64,000 nt of DNA from Betaproteobacteria bacterium (GTDB lineage: Bacteria; Pseudomonadota; Gammaproteobacteria; Burkholderiales; Usitatibacteraceae). The stretch spans positions 1 through 64,000 of the forward strand of contig JADJSD010000011.1 in the NCBI GenBank assembly GCA_016711875.1, in the 5' to 3' direction. The position numbers and the translations under genes were made by a program. Under the pieces are notes generated by a model. That model searched no databases. It was not told the DNA's origin and worked only from the letters and a program-made list of their open reading frames with translations. Shown here in pieces: positions 52,593-60,746 of the stretch; position 1 is the stretch's first letter; the number at the start of each line of letters is the position of its first letter.

Positions 52593-53528
52593 ATGGACGC
52601 GCTCCCGCGGGCGATCTTCCTGCTGGGCCCGACGGCGAGCGGCAAGACGGCCGTCTCGCTCGAGATCGCCGCTCGCCTGCCGGTGGAGATCGTGAGCGTC
52701 GATTCGGCGCTCGTGTACCGCGGGCTCGACATCGGCTCGGCGAAGCCCGATGCCGCCACGCGAGCGCGCTTCTTCCACCATCTCGTCGACATCGTCGATC
52801 CGCCCGAACCCTATTCGGCCGGGCGATTCCGCGAGGACGCGCTGCGGGTGGCCGGCGAGATCGCGGCGCGCGGCCGCGTGCCCTTCTTCGTCGGGGGCAC
52901 GATGCTCTATGAACGTGCCCTGATGCGGGGCCTTGCCGCGCTGCCCGCGGCCGACCCCGCCGTGCGCGCGCAACTCGACGCGAAGGCGAAGGACATCGGC
53001 TGGCCGGCGATGCACGCGGAGCTCTCCCGCGTGGATCCGCCGACGGCCGCGCGGCTCGAGCCCAACGATTCGCAACGCGTGCAGCGGGCACTCGAGGTCC
53101 ACCTCGTCTCGGGACGTCCGCTCTCGGCGCACCTCGCCGAAGGCGAGCGCCAGCCGCCGCCGTTCCGGGCACTTCGCCTGTCGCTGGAGCCGTCGGACCG
53201 GGCCGTGCTGCACGAGCGCATCGCCGTGCGTTTTCGCGCCATGCTGGCGTCGGGACTGGTGGACGAGGTGCGGGGGCTTCGCGAGCGCTGGCCGCTCGGC
53301 GCGGAGCTTCCGGCCCTGCGAGCCGTGGGTTACCGGCAGGTGTGGGAAACCCTCGAGGGGCTCGCGCCCGAATCCACGCTGGAGGCGCGCGGCATCGCGG
53401 CCACGCGGCAACTGGCCAAGCGGCAGCTCACGTGGCTGCGCGGCATGACGGATGTGGAGCGGCTCGATTGCCTCGACGCGGGCCTCGCGCGTTCGGCGCT
53501 GGCCCGGGCCGAGGCCTTCCTGGCCTGA
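52593..53528 (+). CDS. miaA: tRNA dimethylallyltransferase
   Basis: 311 aa. P-loop 'FLLGPTASGKTAVSLEIA', substrate region 'VSVDSALVYRGLDIGSAKPD', 'HHLVDIVDPPEPYSAGRF', 'FFVGGTMLYERAL' and 'RAVGYRQVWETLEG' are standard MiaA. It transfers dimethylallyl to A37 of UNN-decoding tRNAs, the first step of ms2i6A. It begins 11 bp after mutL, the usual order. Full length. Confidence 0.96.
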   Translation: MDALPRAIFLLGPTASGKTAVSLEIAARLPVEIVSVDSALVYRGLDIGSAKPDAATRARFFHHLVDIVDPPEPYSAGRFREDALRVAGEIAARGRVPFFVGGTMLYERALMRGLAALPAADPAVRAQLDAKAKDIGWPAMHAELSRVDPPTAARLEPNDSQRVQRALEVHLVSGRPLSAHLAEGERQPPPFRALRLSLEPSDRAVLHERIAVRFRAMLASGLVDEVRGLRERWPLGAELPALRAVGYRQVWETLEGLAPESTLEARGIAATRQLAKRQLTWLRGMTDVERLDCLDAGLARSALARAEAFLA

Positions 53529-53531
53529 GCC

Positions 53532-53789
53532 TCAGTCGTCCCCGTGGTACTTGAAGCTGACCTTGAGCTTCGCGCGGTAGATGAGCGTGCTGCCCTCGAC
53601 CTTCGCATCGAGTTTCTCGACTTCCGCCACGCGCAGGTCGCGCAGGCTCTTCGAGGCGCTCTCGATCCCGTTCTTCGCCGCGTCGGCCCACGAGGTGCGG
53701 CTGGTGCCGACGATCTCGATGACCTTGTAGACGGCGGGAATGGCGGCGCGGGGCTTCTTCGTCGCTTTCGGCTTGGCTTTCTTGGCCAT
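53532..53789 (-). CDS. Dodecin-family flavin-binding protein
   Basis: 85 aa. After a Lys/Ala-rich N-terminus of ~18 residues comes the dodecin domain 'VYKVIEIVGTSRTSWADAA', 'LRDLRVAEVEKLDAKVE' and 'AKLKVSFKYH'. The Trp in 'TSWADAA' is the flavin-stacking residue. Dodecins form 12-mers that store or buffer FMN/FAD. The terminal stop lies 3 bp from the convergent miaA stop. Normal members are ~70 aa; the basic extension is extra. Confidence 0.92.
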   Translation of the reverse strand: MAKKAKPKATKKPRAAIPAVYKVIEIVGTSRTSWADAAKNGIESASKSLRDLRVAEVEKLDAKVEGSTLIYRAKLKVSFKYHGDD

Positions 53790-53835
53790 GGTTTTCTCCT
53801 CCGGGTTGGCCGGTCACTATACCCCCGGCGCCGGA

Positions 53836-55191
53836 TTACGAGGAGGTGTCCCCGGCCCCGGTCGCGCGATCGACGGTGACCTCGGCGCCACCCTCGGCGA
53901 AGGTGAGCGAGAGGCGCTCGCCGGCCGCGAGCGCGGCGCCCGTTCTCACCACGCGGCCGTCGGGCAGGCGGGCGAGGGCGTAGCCGCGGCGCAGCACCTG
54001 GGCGGGATCGAGATGCGCGAGGCTCGCCCGTGCCGCCGCGAGACGAGCTTCGCGTTCGCGCAGAAGCCGGCCGGCGGCGGGTGCGAGGCGCGAGGCGAGC
54101 CTGCGAAGTCCGCGGCGCTCGCCGGCGAGATCGGGCGCCACGGACCGCAGCCGGGGCGCGAGGGCGGCGAGCGCGAGCGTGTCGTAGCGAAGCGAGGCGC
54201 GGGCGGCCCCGCCGAGGCGGCGCGCCAGGTCCGCCAGGTCCGCACGGCTCTTCGCGAGTCGCTCGCCGGGCTTGAGGAGACGGCGCGAGGCGAGGTCGAG
54301 CCGCTGCATCGCGCCTTCGATGGCGCGGGACATGGCGCGCGACAGCGTGCGCGCCTGCACCGCGAGCCGTGCCGCGATGGCCTCGCCGTCCGGGCTTGCC
54401 GCCGCCGCGGCCGCCGTCGGGGTCGCGGCGCGATGGTCGGCCACGAAGTCCGCGATGGTCACGTCGGTCTCGTGGCCCACGCCGCTCACCACGGGAATGG
54501 CCGAGCCGGCGATGGCGCGCGCCACGCGCTCGTCGTTGAAGGCCCACAGGTCCTCGAGACTGCCGCCGCCGCGCGCGACGATGAGCGTGTCGACCTCGGC
54601 GCGCCGGTTGGCCGCCGCGATCGCCGCGACGACCTGTCCCGGCGCCGCTTCGCCTTGCACCAGGGTCGGATAGACGATCACGGGGATCATCGGGGCGCGG
54701 CGCCGCAGCGTCGCGAGGATGTCGCGCAGCGCCGCCGCGGACGGCGAGGTCACGATGCCGATCGCGCGCGGGAATTCGGGCAGCGGCCGCTTGCGGTCCT
54801 CGTCGAAGAGACCCTCGGCGGCGAGCTTCGCCTTGAGCTTCTCGAACGCCTCGAAGAGGGCGCCCAGGCCCGCCTTGCGCATCTGCTCGACGTTCAGCTG
54901 GAAAGCGCCCCGCGGTTCGTAAAGGCCGACGCGGGCGCGCACTTCCACCCGTCCGCCGTTTTCCGGCTTGAAGTCGAGGTACTGGGCGCGACCCCGGAAC
55001 ATGGCGCAGTCGACTGCGGCGCCCTCGTCCTTGAGCACGAAATACCAGTGGCCGGACGGCGCCTGGGTCACCCGCGAGAGCTCTCCGGCGACCCAGACGA
55101 CTCCGAAACCGTCCTCCAGGAGCGTCCGGGCGCGCCGGTTGAGCTCCGTGACGGTCAACGGGGGAGATCCGGGAGTGGGCGGGGCAGGCAT
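53836..55191 (-). CDS. xseA: Exodeoxyribonuclease VII large subunit
   Basis: 451 aa. OB-fold start 'LTVTELNRRARTLLEDGFG' and 'VWVAGELSRVTQAPSGHWYF'. Catalytic core contains 'RAIGIVTSPSAAALRDILAT', 'IVARGGGSLEDLWAFNDERV' and 'SGVGHETDVTIADFVADHRA'. A long helical region (~260-400) and a C-terminal beta segment follow. Degrades single-stranded DNA with the small subunit XseB, which is not in this window. A GTG at 55239 would lengthen the protein by 16 residues; the ATG at 55191 fits the family better. Confidence 0.94.
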   Translation of the reverse strand: MPAPPTPGSPPLTVTELNRRARTLLEDGFGVVWVAGELSRVTQAPSGHWYFVLKDEGAAVDCAMFRGRAQYLDFKPENGGRVEVRARVGLYEPRGAFQLNVEQMRKAGLGALFEAFEKLKAKLAAEGLFDEDRKRPLPEFPRAIGIVTSPSAAALRDILATLRRRAPMIPVIVYPTLVQGEAAPGQVVAAIAAANRRAEVDTLIVARGGGSLEDLWAFNDERVARAIAGSAIPVVSGVGHETDVTIADFVADHRAATPTAAAAAASPDGEAIAARLAVQARTLSRAMSRAIEGAMQRLDLASRRLLKPGERLAKSRADLADLARRLGGAARASLRYDTLALAALAPRLRSVAPDLAGERRGLRRLASRLAPAAGRLLREREARLAAARASLAHLDPAQVLRRGYALARLPDGRVVRTGAALAAGERLSLTFAEGGAEVTVDRATGAGDTSS

Positions 55192-55338
55192 CGGGGGGCA
55201 TCGTAAAGGTGTTCCCCGGAGGCGTCTATCCACCGTCACGCAAGTGACACGAGCGCCGGGGCAGGGGAGTCGATGCGCTCACCTATTGACAGGGGCGGAA
55301 TTACGGTAAGTCTTTGATTTTCCGTAGGGAACGGTGCC

Positions 55339-55355
55339 CGCTCAAAAAATGAGCG
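55339..55355. repeat. Hairpin CGCTCA-AAAAA-TGAGCG followed by A-rich tract
   Basis: Perfect 6-bp stem with a five-A loop, followed by AAAGAAAAAAAA. On the minus strand the stem is preceded by a T-tract, so it is not a terminator for xseA, which is transcribed away from it. Confidence 0.55.
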
Positions 55356-55417
55356 AAAGAAAAAAAAGCCTTACGGGAGCGCGACTTGCCGAACCGCTCC
55401 GGAAAGCGCCCACAGGG

Positions 55418-55440
55418 TTATCCACAGGCTCTGTGGATGA
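55418..55440. promoter_or_regulatory. DnaA-box pair: TTATCCACA and TGTGGATGA, inverted
   Basis: TTATCCACA (55418-55426) is a perfect consensus DnaA box. TGTGGATGA (55432-55440) is an inverted box with one mismatch, five bases away. Possible DnaA-dependent control of exbB or xseA. Confidence 0.5.
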
Positions 55441-55544
55441 TTCCGGGGTGCTTGCCACAGCCCTTCCCAACTTGCAAGCCGGGCACTTTCGCGAACGTTT
55501 TTTTTGGCGCGCTTGTGCCCGGTCGGGCGGGCCGACACTAGTGC

Positions 55545-55573
55545 TTGTGGAACGCGGACGGCCAAGATGATAA
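55545..55573 (+). promoter_or_regulatory. Probable exbB-operon promoter TTGTGG-17-TGATAA
   Basis: -35 TTGTGG (55545-55550) and -10 TGATAA (55568-55573) with a 17-bp spacer, about 25 bases upstream of the exbB ATG, which has GAGGGG as ribosome-binding site. Confidence 0.4.
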
Positions 55574-55597
55574 AGTTCGGCCCAATTCAACGAGGGG

Positions 55598-56218
55598 ATG
55601 CGCGTGCTGTCGATCATCGAAGCGGCCGGCTGGCCGATCTGGTTCATCCTCCTCACGTCGGTCGTCGCACTCGCCATCATCGGCGAGCGGTTCTGGTCGC
55701 TGAGGACCTCGCTCGTCGCGCCGCGCGACCTGCTTCCGCGCACGATCCAGGAGTACCGCGCCAAGGGCGTCACGCCCGAACTCCTGCAGCGCCTGCAGGA
55801 CGGCCCCCTCAACGGGCGCATCTTCGCCGCGGCCCTCGCCAACGAGAAAAGCCCGCGCGAGGTGATCAAGGACGCGGTGGAGGATGCCGGACGCGCCGTG
55901 GGCCTCGAGCTCGAGCGCTTCCTCAACATGCTCGGCACGATCGCGACCGTGTCCACGCTGATGGGCCTGTTCGGCACGATCGTGGGCATGATCGAGATCT
56001 TCGGCTCGACCGCGCCCGGCGGCGGCAGCGGCAACCCCGCCCAGCTCGCGCACGGCATCTCGGTCGCGCTCTACAACACGCTCTTCGGCATCGGCGTCGC
56101 CATTCCCGCGGTGATCTTCTACCGCCACTTCCGCAATCGCGTCGACGTGCTGGTGGTGGAGATGGAAAGCCAGGCCATCCGCCTCGTCGAGATCCTCCGG
56201 GGCGAGCGCCGGGCATGA
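55598..56218 (+). CDS. exbB: ExbB/TolQ/MotA-family proton channel protein
   Basis: 206 aa with three membrane helices (~12-32, ~105-130, ~150-172). Motifs 'LERFLNMLGTIATVSTLMGL' and 'GTIVGMIEIFGS' and 'ALYNTLFGIGVAIPAVIFY' are those of ExbB/TolQ. With ExbD it converts proton-motive force into movement of a periplasmic partner. No tonB is present. The following lpxK-kdsB genes reproduce an arrangement common in betaproteobacteria. It overlaps exbD by four bases. Confidence 0.9.
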   Translation: MRVLSIIEAAGWPIWFILLTSVVALAIIGERFWSLRTSLVAPRDLLPRTIQEYRAKGVTPELLQRLQDGPLNGRIFAAALANEKSPREVIKDAVEDAGRAVGLELERFLNMLGTIATVSTLMGLFGTIVGMIEIFGSTAPGGGSGNPAQLAHGISVALYNTLFGIGVAIPAVIFYRHFRNRVDVLVVEMESQAIRLVEILRGERRA

Positions 56219-56631
56219 ACTTCCGCCGCGGGCGCGCGCGCGAAGAGCCCGAGATCAACCTCATTCCGCTGATCGACATCCTGATCGTCATCCTGATCTT
56301 CCTGTTCCTCACGACGACGTACAGCCGCTACGCGGAGCTGCAGATCAACCTGCCGGAAGCCTCGGCGGAGAAGTCGGCGGACAAGCCCCAGATCCTCTCG
56401 ATCGCCGTCGACGCGAACGGGCGCTATGCCATCAACGGCACGACGACGCCCTTCGACAACCCGGCCGGATTCGCCTCGCGCCTGCAGGAGGCCGCCAAGG
56501 GCGCCAAGGACCCGGTGATCGCCATCAGCGCCGACGCGGCCGCGACGCACCAGTCCGTCGTGAACGTGATGGAGTCGGCGCGCCTCGCGGGCTACCCGCA
56601 CATCTCGTTCACCACGCAGAGCCGCAAGTAG
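56215..56631 (+). CDS. exbD: ExbD/TolR-family protein
   Basis: 138 aa. One N-terminal membrane helix 'INLIPLIDILIVILIFLFLT' carrying the essential proton-carrying Asp in 'PLIDILI', then a periplasmic domain with 'PQILSIAVDANGRYAINGT' and 'DPVIAISADAAATHQSVVNV'. Partner of the ExbB protein upstream; ATGA overlap indicates coupled translation. Ends 34 bp before lpxK. Confidence 0.92.
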   Translation: MNFRRGRAREEPEINLIPLIDILIVILIFLFLTTTYSRYAELQINLPEASAEKSADKPQILSIAVDANGRYAINGTTTPFDNPAGFASRLQEAAKGAKDPVIAISADAAATHQSVVNVMESARLAGYPHISFTTQSRK

Positions 56632-56665
56632 GCTCTCGCGCCCCCGCGCGTCGGACGGCTCGCCC

Positions 56666-57694
56666 ATGAGCGCCTGGCTCGAATCGGAATGGCAGCGGCT
56701 CGGAGGCGGCGCGCTCGTCTTCCTGCCGCTCGCGCTCGCCTACCGCCTCGTCACGACGCTGCGCCGGGCGCTCTATCGCGCGGGCATCCTCAAAGCGTGG
56801 CGAGCCCCGGTGCCAGTCATCGTGGTGGGCAACATCACCGCGGGCGGGACGGGCAAGACGCCCCTCGTGGTCGCCCTCGTGGAAATCCTCTCGGCCCAGG
56901 GGCGCAACCCCGGCGTGGTCTCGCGCGGCTACGGGCGCGTGCCGCCCGTGGACGGCGACCCACGCGGCGTCGTCCGGGTGCTGCCGGGTGTCGCGACGCC
57001 CGAGCTCTTCGGCGACGAGCCCGTCCTCATCGCGCGGCGCACCGGCGTGCCGGTGTACCTCTCGCCGGACCGCCCCGCCGCCGTGCGGGCGCTCCTGGCC
57101 GCCCATCCCGAGGTCGACGTGATCGTCTCGGACGACGGGCTGCAGCACTACGCGCTCGCGCGCGACGTGGAGATCTGCGTGGTCGACGGCGAGCGGCTCT
57201 TCGGCAACGGGCTGCCGTTGCCCTCGGGCCCGATGCGCGAGCCGGCCTCGCGCCTGGCCGAGGTGGACGCCGCGGTGGTCAATGGGGGGACCTCCGATCG
57301 GGTGAACGCACCGCGCCAGTTCGCGATGACCCTGGGGCGCGAGCGCTTCGTCTCGTTGTCCGGCGAGGAGTCGGAGCCCGCCGCGTTCGCGCTCGCCACG
57401 CGGGGACGTCGCGTGGCCGCGGTGGCGGGCATCGGCAATCCCGGCCGGTTCTTCTCGCACCTGGAGCGCCTGGGCGTCTTCTGCGACAAGCATCCCTTTC
57501 CCGACCACCACCTCTACCAGGCCTCCGATCTTCGCTTCGCCGGCGCGGAACTCGTCGTCATGACCGAGAAGGATGCCGTAAAATGCCTGGCATTCGCCGA
57601 CTCGCGGTTGTGGTTCCTGCGCGTGGAGGCGATCCTCGCCCCCGAGTTCGACGCCTTCCTCCGAGAACGAATCGCCACCGCGAGAGCGCGCTGA
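56666..57694 (+). CDS. lpxK: Tetraacyldisaccharide 4'-kinase
   Basis: 342 aa. An N-terminal amphipathic/membrane helix precedes the P-loop 'VVGNITAGGTGKTPLVVALV'. 'GVVSRGYGRV', 'GDEPVLIARRTGVPVYLSPD' and 'VIVSDDGLQHYALARDVEI' are the LpxK signatures. It phosphorylates the lipid A precursor at the 4' position at the inner membrane. Its stop TGA overlaps the ATG of the Trm112 gene. Confidence 0.96.
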   Translation: MSAWLESEWQRLGGGALVFLPLALAYRLVTTLRRALYRAGILKAWRAPVPVIVVGNITAGGTGKTPLVVALVEILSAQGRNPGVVSRGYGRVPPVDGDPRGVVRVLPGVATPELFGDEPVLIARRTGVPVYLSPDRPAAVRALLAAHPEVDVIVSDDGLQHYALARDVEICVVDGERLFGNGLPLPSGPMREPASRLAEVDAAVVNGGTSDRVNAPRQFAMTLGRERFVSLSGEESEPAAFALATRGRRVAAVAGIGNPGRFFSHLERLGVFCDKHPFPDHHLYQASDLRFAGAELVVMTEKDAVKCLAFADSRLWFLRVEAILAPEFDAFLRERIATARAR

Positions 57695-57873
57695 TGGATG
57701 CCAAGCTCCTTGAAATCCTCGTCTGCCCGATCTGCAAGGGCCCCCTCGTGCATGCCCGCGAGGCGCACGAACTCATCTGCCGCGCCGACCGCCTCGCCTT
57801 TCCCGTGAAGGACGACATCCCCGTGATGCTCGAGGAAGAGGCGCGCAAGCTCGGTCCCGACGAAACGCCCTGA
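57694..57873 (+). CDS. Trm112 family (YcaR-like) small protein
   Basis: 59 aa. 'LLEILVCPICKGPLVHARE' and 'LICRADRLAFPVKDDIPVML' are the Trm112/YcaR pattern. The first C-x2-C pair is kept but only one Cys of the second position (in 'ELICRAD') is present, as in most bacterial members. Often a methyltransferase activator, but in this lpxK-kdsB position its bacterial role is unknown. It overlaps lpxK by one base. Confidence 0.93.
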   Translation: MDAKLLEILVCPICKGPLVHAREAHELICRADRLAFPVKDDIPVMLEEEARKLGPDETP

Positions 57874-57886
57874 GGGCGTCCCTGCC

Positions 57887-58660
57887 GTGAAGACGCTCAC
57901 CTTCCGCGTGGTGATCCCGGCGCGGCTTCGATCGACGCGCCTGCCGGGCAAGATGCTGGCCGACATCGGCGGCAAGCCCATGGTGGCGTGGGTGGCGGAG
58001 CGGGCGGCCGAAAGCGGCGCCCTCGAGGTGGTGATCGCCACCGATGCGAGCGAGATCGCCGATACGATGGACCGACTGGGCTGGCGCGTGTGCACGACGC
58101 TGCCCACGCATCCGAGCGGCACGGACCGCCTGGCCGAGGCCGTCGACCTGCTCGGCCTCGCCGACGACGACATCGTGGTGAACGTGCAGGGAGACGAGCC
58201 CCTCATCGACCCGCGCCTCATCCGGGAAGTGGCCCGCGAGCTGGCCCTGCGGCCCAAGGCGTCGATCTCGACGGCCGTGCACCCGATCGGATCGGCGCGG
58301 ACCTTCTTCGATCCCAACGTCGTGAAGGTGGTGTTCGACACCGAAGGCTACGCGACGTATTTCTCGCGCGCCCCCATTCCCTATGCCCGCGATGCGTTCG
58401 CGCAGTCGAAGGGCGTGTTGCCGCCCGACTTCCCGGCCTATCGCCACATCGGCATCTACGCCTACCGCGTCGCTTTCCTGCGGCAGTACGCGAGCCTCTC
58501 GCAGACGCCGGCCGAGCGCTTCGAGGCCCTCGAGCAGTTGCGCGCCCTGGGCCACGGGCACCGCATCGCCCTCGCCTTCTGGAGCGAACCGGTCGAGCCG
58601 GGGGTGGATACCCCCGAGGACCTGGCGCGCGTGAGGGCCGTTCTCGCCGGCGGGAACTGA
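57887..58660 (+). CDS. kdsB: 3-deoxy-manno-octulosonate cytidylyltransferase
   Basis: 257 aa from a GTG. 'FRVVIPARLRSTRLPGKML', 'MVAWVAERAAESGA', 'HPSGTDRLAEAVDLLGL' and 'VVNVQGDEPLIDPRLI' are the CMP-Kdo synthetase motifs; 'YRHIGIYAYRVAFLRQYAS' and 'PGVDTPEDLARVRA' follow in place. It activates Kdo for addition to lipid A, the step after LpxK, so gene order follows pathway order. Confidence 0.96.
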   Translation: MKTLTFRVVIPARLRSTRLPGKMLADIGGKPMVAWVAERAAESGALEVVIATDASEIADTMDRLGWRVCTTLPTHPSGTDRLAEAVDLLGLADDDIVVNVQGDEPLIDPRLIREVARELALRPKASISTAVHPIGSARTFFDPNVVKVVFDTEGYATYFSRAPIPYARDAFAQSKGVLPPDFPAYRHIGIYAYRVAFLRQYASLSQTPAERFEALEQLRALGHGHRIALAFWSEPVEPGVDTPEDLARVRAVLAGGN

Positions 58661-58673
58661 CGCGCCGGAAGGT

Positions 58674-58703
58674 TTGACCCGGGTTCCCGCGAACGGCGAT
58701 AAT
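58674..58703 (+). promoter_or_regulatory. adk promoter, TTGACC-18-GATAAT
   Basis: -35 TTGACC (58674-58679) and -10 GATAAT (58698-58703) with an 18-bp spacer, 59 bases upstream of the adk ATG. This is one of the best sigma-70-type matches in the window. Confidence 0.6.
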
Positions 58704-58707
58704 CCGG

Positions 58708-58724
58708 GGTCGCCCAGGGCGACC
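58708..58724. repeat. Inverted repeat GGTCGCCC-A-GGGCGACC in the adk leader
   Basis: Perfect 8-bp arms separated by one base, beginning 5 bases after the -10 element, so it covers the expected transcription start. It could be an operator. As RNA the loop is too tight for the full stem. Confidence 0.5.
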
Positions 58725-58761
58725 ACACCATACTAAGAACCGCTCTTTGGGGGGCAGGTCG

Positions 58762-59415
58762 ATGCGATTGATTCTCTTGGGAGGGCCGGGGGCCGGCAAG
58801 GGCACCCAGGCCGGCTTCATCACGCAGAAATTCGGCATCCCGCAGATCTCCACCGGGGACATGCTCCGGGCCGCCGTCAAGGCCGGCACGCCGCTCGGGC
58901 TCGCCGCGAAGGCGGTCATGGACCGCGGAGATCTCGTCTCCGACGACATCATCATCGGCCTCGTGAAGGAGCGCATCCAGGCGCCCGACTGCGCGAAGGG
59001 CTTTCTCTTCGACGGCTTCCCGCGCACGATCCCGCAGGCCGAGGCGATGCGTTCCTCCGGCGTCGACCTGGACCACGTGGTGGAGATCGCCGTGGAGGAC
59101 GCGGTCATCATCGACCGCATGTCGGGCCGCCGCGTGCACCTGCCCTCGGGCCGCACGTATCACCTGCGCTACAACCCGCCCAAGGCGGAAGGCAAGGATG
59201 ACGCGACCGGCGAGGCCCTCATCCAGCGCGATGACGACCGGGAGGAGACGGTGAAGAAGCGTCTCGAGGTCTATCACAGCCAGACCGAGCCCCTCGTCGA
59301 GTACTACGCGAATTGGGCGGCCGCGGGCGACGCGAAGGCGCCCCGGTATCACAAGATCCCCGGGCTCGGCGCCGTCGAGGCCGTCCGGGACCGCGTCTTC
59401 GCCGCGCTTGCCTAG
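58762..59415 (+). CDS. adk: Adenylate kinase
   Basis: 217 aa, long-lid type. P-loop 'LLGGPGAGKGTQAGF', 'QISTGDMLRAAVKAGTPLG', 'GFLFDGFPRTIPQAEAM' and 'GRRVHLPSGRTYHLRYNPPK' with no zinc cysteines in the lid. Interconverts 2 ADP and ATP + AMP. The ATG 58762 begins the conserved 'MRLILLGGPG'; a GTG-like in-frame start 15 bases upstream was not used. Confidence 0.97.
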   Translation: MRLILLGGPGAGKGTQAGFITQKFGIPQISTGDMLRAAVKAGTPLGLAAKAVMDRGDLVSDDIIIGLVKERIQAPDCAKGFLFDGFPRTIPQAEAMRSSGVDLDHVVEIAVEDAVIIDRMSGRRVHLPSGRTYHLRYNPPKAEGKDDATGEALIQRDDDREETVKKRLEVYHSQTEPLVEYYANWAAAGDAKAPRYHKIPGLGAVEAVRDRVFAALA

Positions 59416-59425
59416 GAGCCACACC

Positions 59426-60676
59426 GTGCCCCGCAACGCTTTCTACGCGCAGTCCGGCGGGGTCACCGCGGTGATCAACGCGAGTGCCGCCGGCGTCATC
59501 GAAACGGCGCGCCGCCACAAGTCGAAGATCGGCAAGGTCTACGCGGGGCGCAACGGCATCCTGGGCGCCCTCGAGGAAGACCTCATCGACACCAGCCGCG
59601 AGAGCGCCGCGGCCATCCGCGCGCTCAAGCACACGCCCGGCGGCGCGTTCGGTTCCTGCCGCTACAAGCTGAAGGGTGTGGAAAAGGGCGGGCACGAGTA
59701 CGAGCGCCTCGTGGAAGTCTTCAAGGCGCACGACATCGGCTATTTCTTCTACAACGGCGGCAACGATTCGGCCGACACCTGCCTCAAGGTCTCGCGCATT
59801 GCCGCCGAGCTGGGTTACCCGCTCGTCGCGGTGCACGTGCCCAAGACGATCGACAACGACCTGCCGATCACGGACTGCAGTCCCGGATTCGGCTCGGTGG
59901 CCAAGTACGTCGCCACCAGCATGCGCGAGGCGGGCCTCGACGTGGAATCGATGGCGCGCACCTCCACGAAAGTTTTCGTGCTCGAGGTGATGGGCCGCCA
60001 CGCCGGCTGGATCACGGCCGCCGTCGGCCTCGCCCGCGACAAGCCCGGCCAGGCGCCGCACCTCCTGCTGTTTCCCGAGATCCCGTTCGACGAGTCGGCC
60101 TTCCTCGCGAAGGTCGCCGACTGCGTGAAGCGCTTCGGCTACTGCACCGTGGGCGTCTCCGAGGGGTTGCACGGCCCGGATGGCAAGTTCCTCTCGGAGT
60201 CGGGCCTGAAGGACGCATTCGGCCACTCGCAGCTGGGCGGCGTCGCCCCTATGATCGCGAACCTCGTGCAGGCGAAGCTCGGGTACAAGCAGCACTGGGC
60301 CGTGGCCGACTACCTGCAGCGCTCCGCCCGCCACATCGCCTCGAAGACGGACCTCGAGCAGTCCTACGCCGTGGGCAAGGCCGCGGTGGAGCTCGCCGTC
60401 AGCGGGCTGTCAGGCGTGATGCCCACCATCGTTCGCGTTTCGAGCCGGCCGTACCGCTGGATGATCGGCCACGCGAAGCTCGAGGACGTCGCCAATGTCG
60501 AGCGCAAGATGCCCCGGGACTTCATCACCCCGGATGGCTTCCACATCACGGCGAAATGCCGGAACTACCTCCTGCCGCTCATCGCCGGGGAGGCGTTCCC
60601 GCCTTTCGTGGACGGTTTGCCGGATTACGTGCGGCTGAAGAACCCGGCCGTGCGCAAGAAGACGAAGGCCGCCTGA
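59426..60676 (+). CDS. pfp: Pyrophosphate-dependent 6-phosphofructokinase
   Basis: 416 aa from a GTG with AGGAG in front. 'YAQSGGVTAVINASAAGVIE' opens the fold; 'YFFYNGGNDSADTCLKVSR' is the diphosphate site with Asn-Asp in place of the ATP-enzyme Gly-Asp-Gly; 'HVPKTIDNDLPITDCSPGFG' has the Lys before TIDND that marks PPi use. It catalyses reversible fructose-6-phosphate phosphorylation with PPi. The next gene is a proton-pumping pyrophosphatase, so both share the PPi pool. Confidence 0.93.
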   Translation: MPRNAFYAQSGGVTAVINASAAGVIETARRHKSKIGKVYAGRNGILGALEEDLIDTSRESAAAIRALKHTPGGAFGSCRYKLKGVEKGGHEYERLVEVFKAHDIGYFFYNGGNDSADTCLKVSRIAAELGYPLVAVHVPKTIDNDLPITDCSPGFGSVAKYVATSMREAGLDVESMARTSTKVFVLEVMGRHAGWITAAVGLARDKPGQAPHLLLFPEIPFDESAFLAKVADCVKRFGYCTVGVSEGLHGPDGKFLSESGLKDAFGHSQLGGVAPMIANLVQAKLGYKQHWAVADYLQRSARHIASKTDLEQSYAVGKAAVELAVSGLSGVMPTIVRVSSRPYRWMIGHAKLEDVANVERKMPRDFITPDGFHITAKCRNYLLPLIAGEAFPPFVDGLPDYVRLKNPAVRKKTKAA

Positions 60677-60746
60677 GCGCCAACCGGCGCCTGAAGCGGA
60701 CCCGCTAAAACACAGCCAGACCTTTCGAAGACTAAGGAGACCCCCG

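Larger units (their letters stand above)
55192..55597. other. 406-bp intergenic region with AT-rich stretch, hairpin and DnaA-box-like sites
   Basis: No gene seen. From about 55300 to 55370 the base composition drops sharply in GC and includes A-tracts, a hairpin (55339-55355) and TTACGGTAA-type symmetry. DnaA-box-like sequences follow at 55418-55440, then a T8 tract near 55499 and a probable exbB promoter. Confidence 0.6.

Noticed and set aside
50700..53528. One continuous 942-codon frame fusing MutL N-terminus to MiaA
   Set aside because: The fusion arises only because the mutL frame change puts the N-terminal half in the miaA frame; the middle part is a shadow of the real MutL C-terminus.
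55418..55440. Chromosomal origin of replication at the DnaA boxes
   Set aside because: Only one perfect and one imperfect box, and none of dnaA, dnaN, gyrB or rpmH is nearby; kept only as a possible regulatory site.
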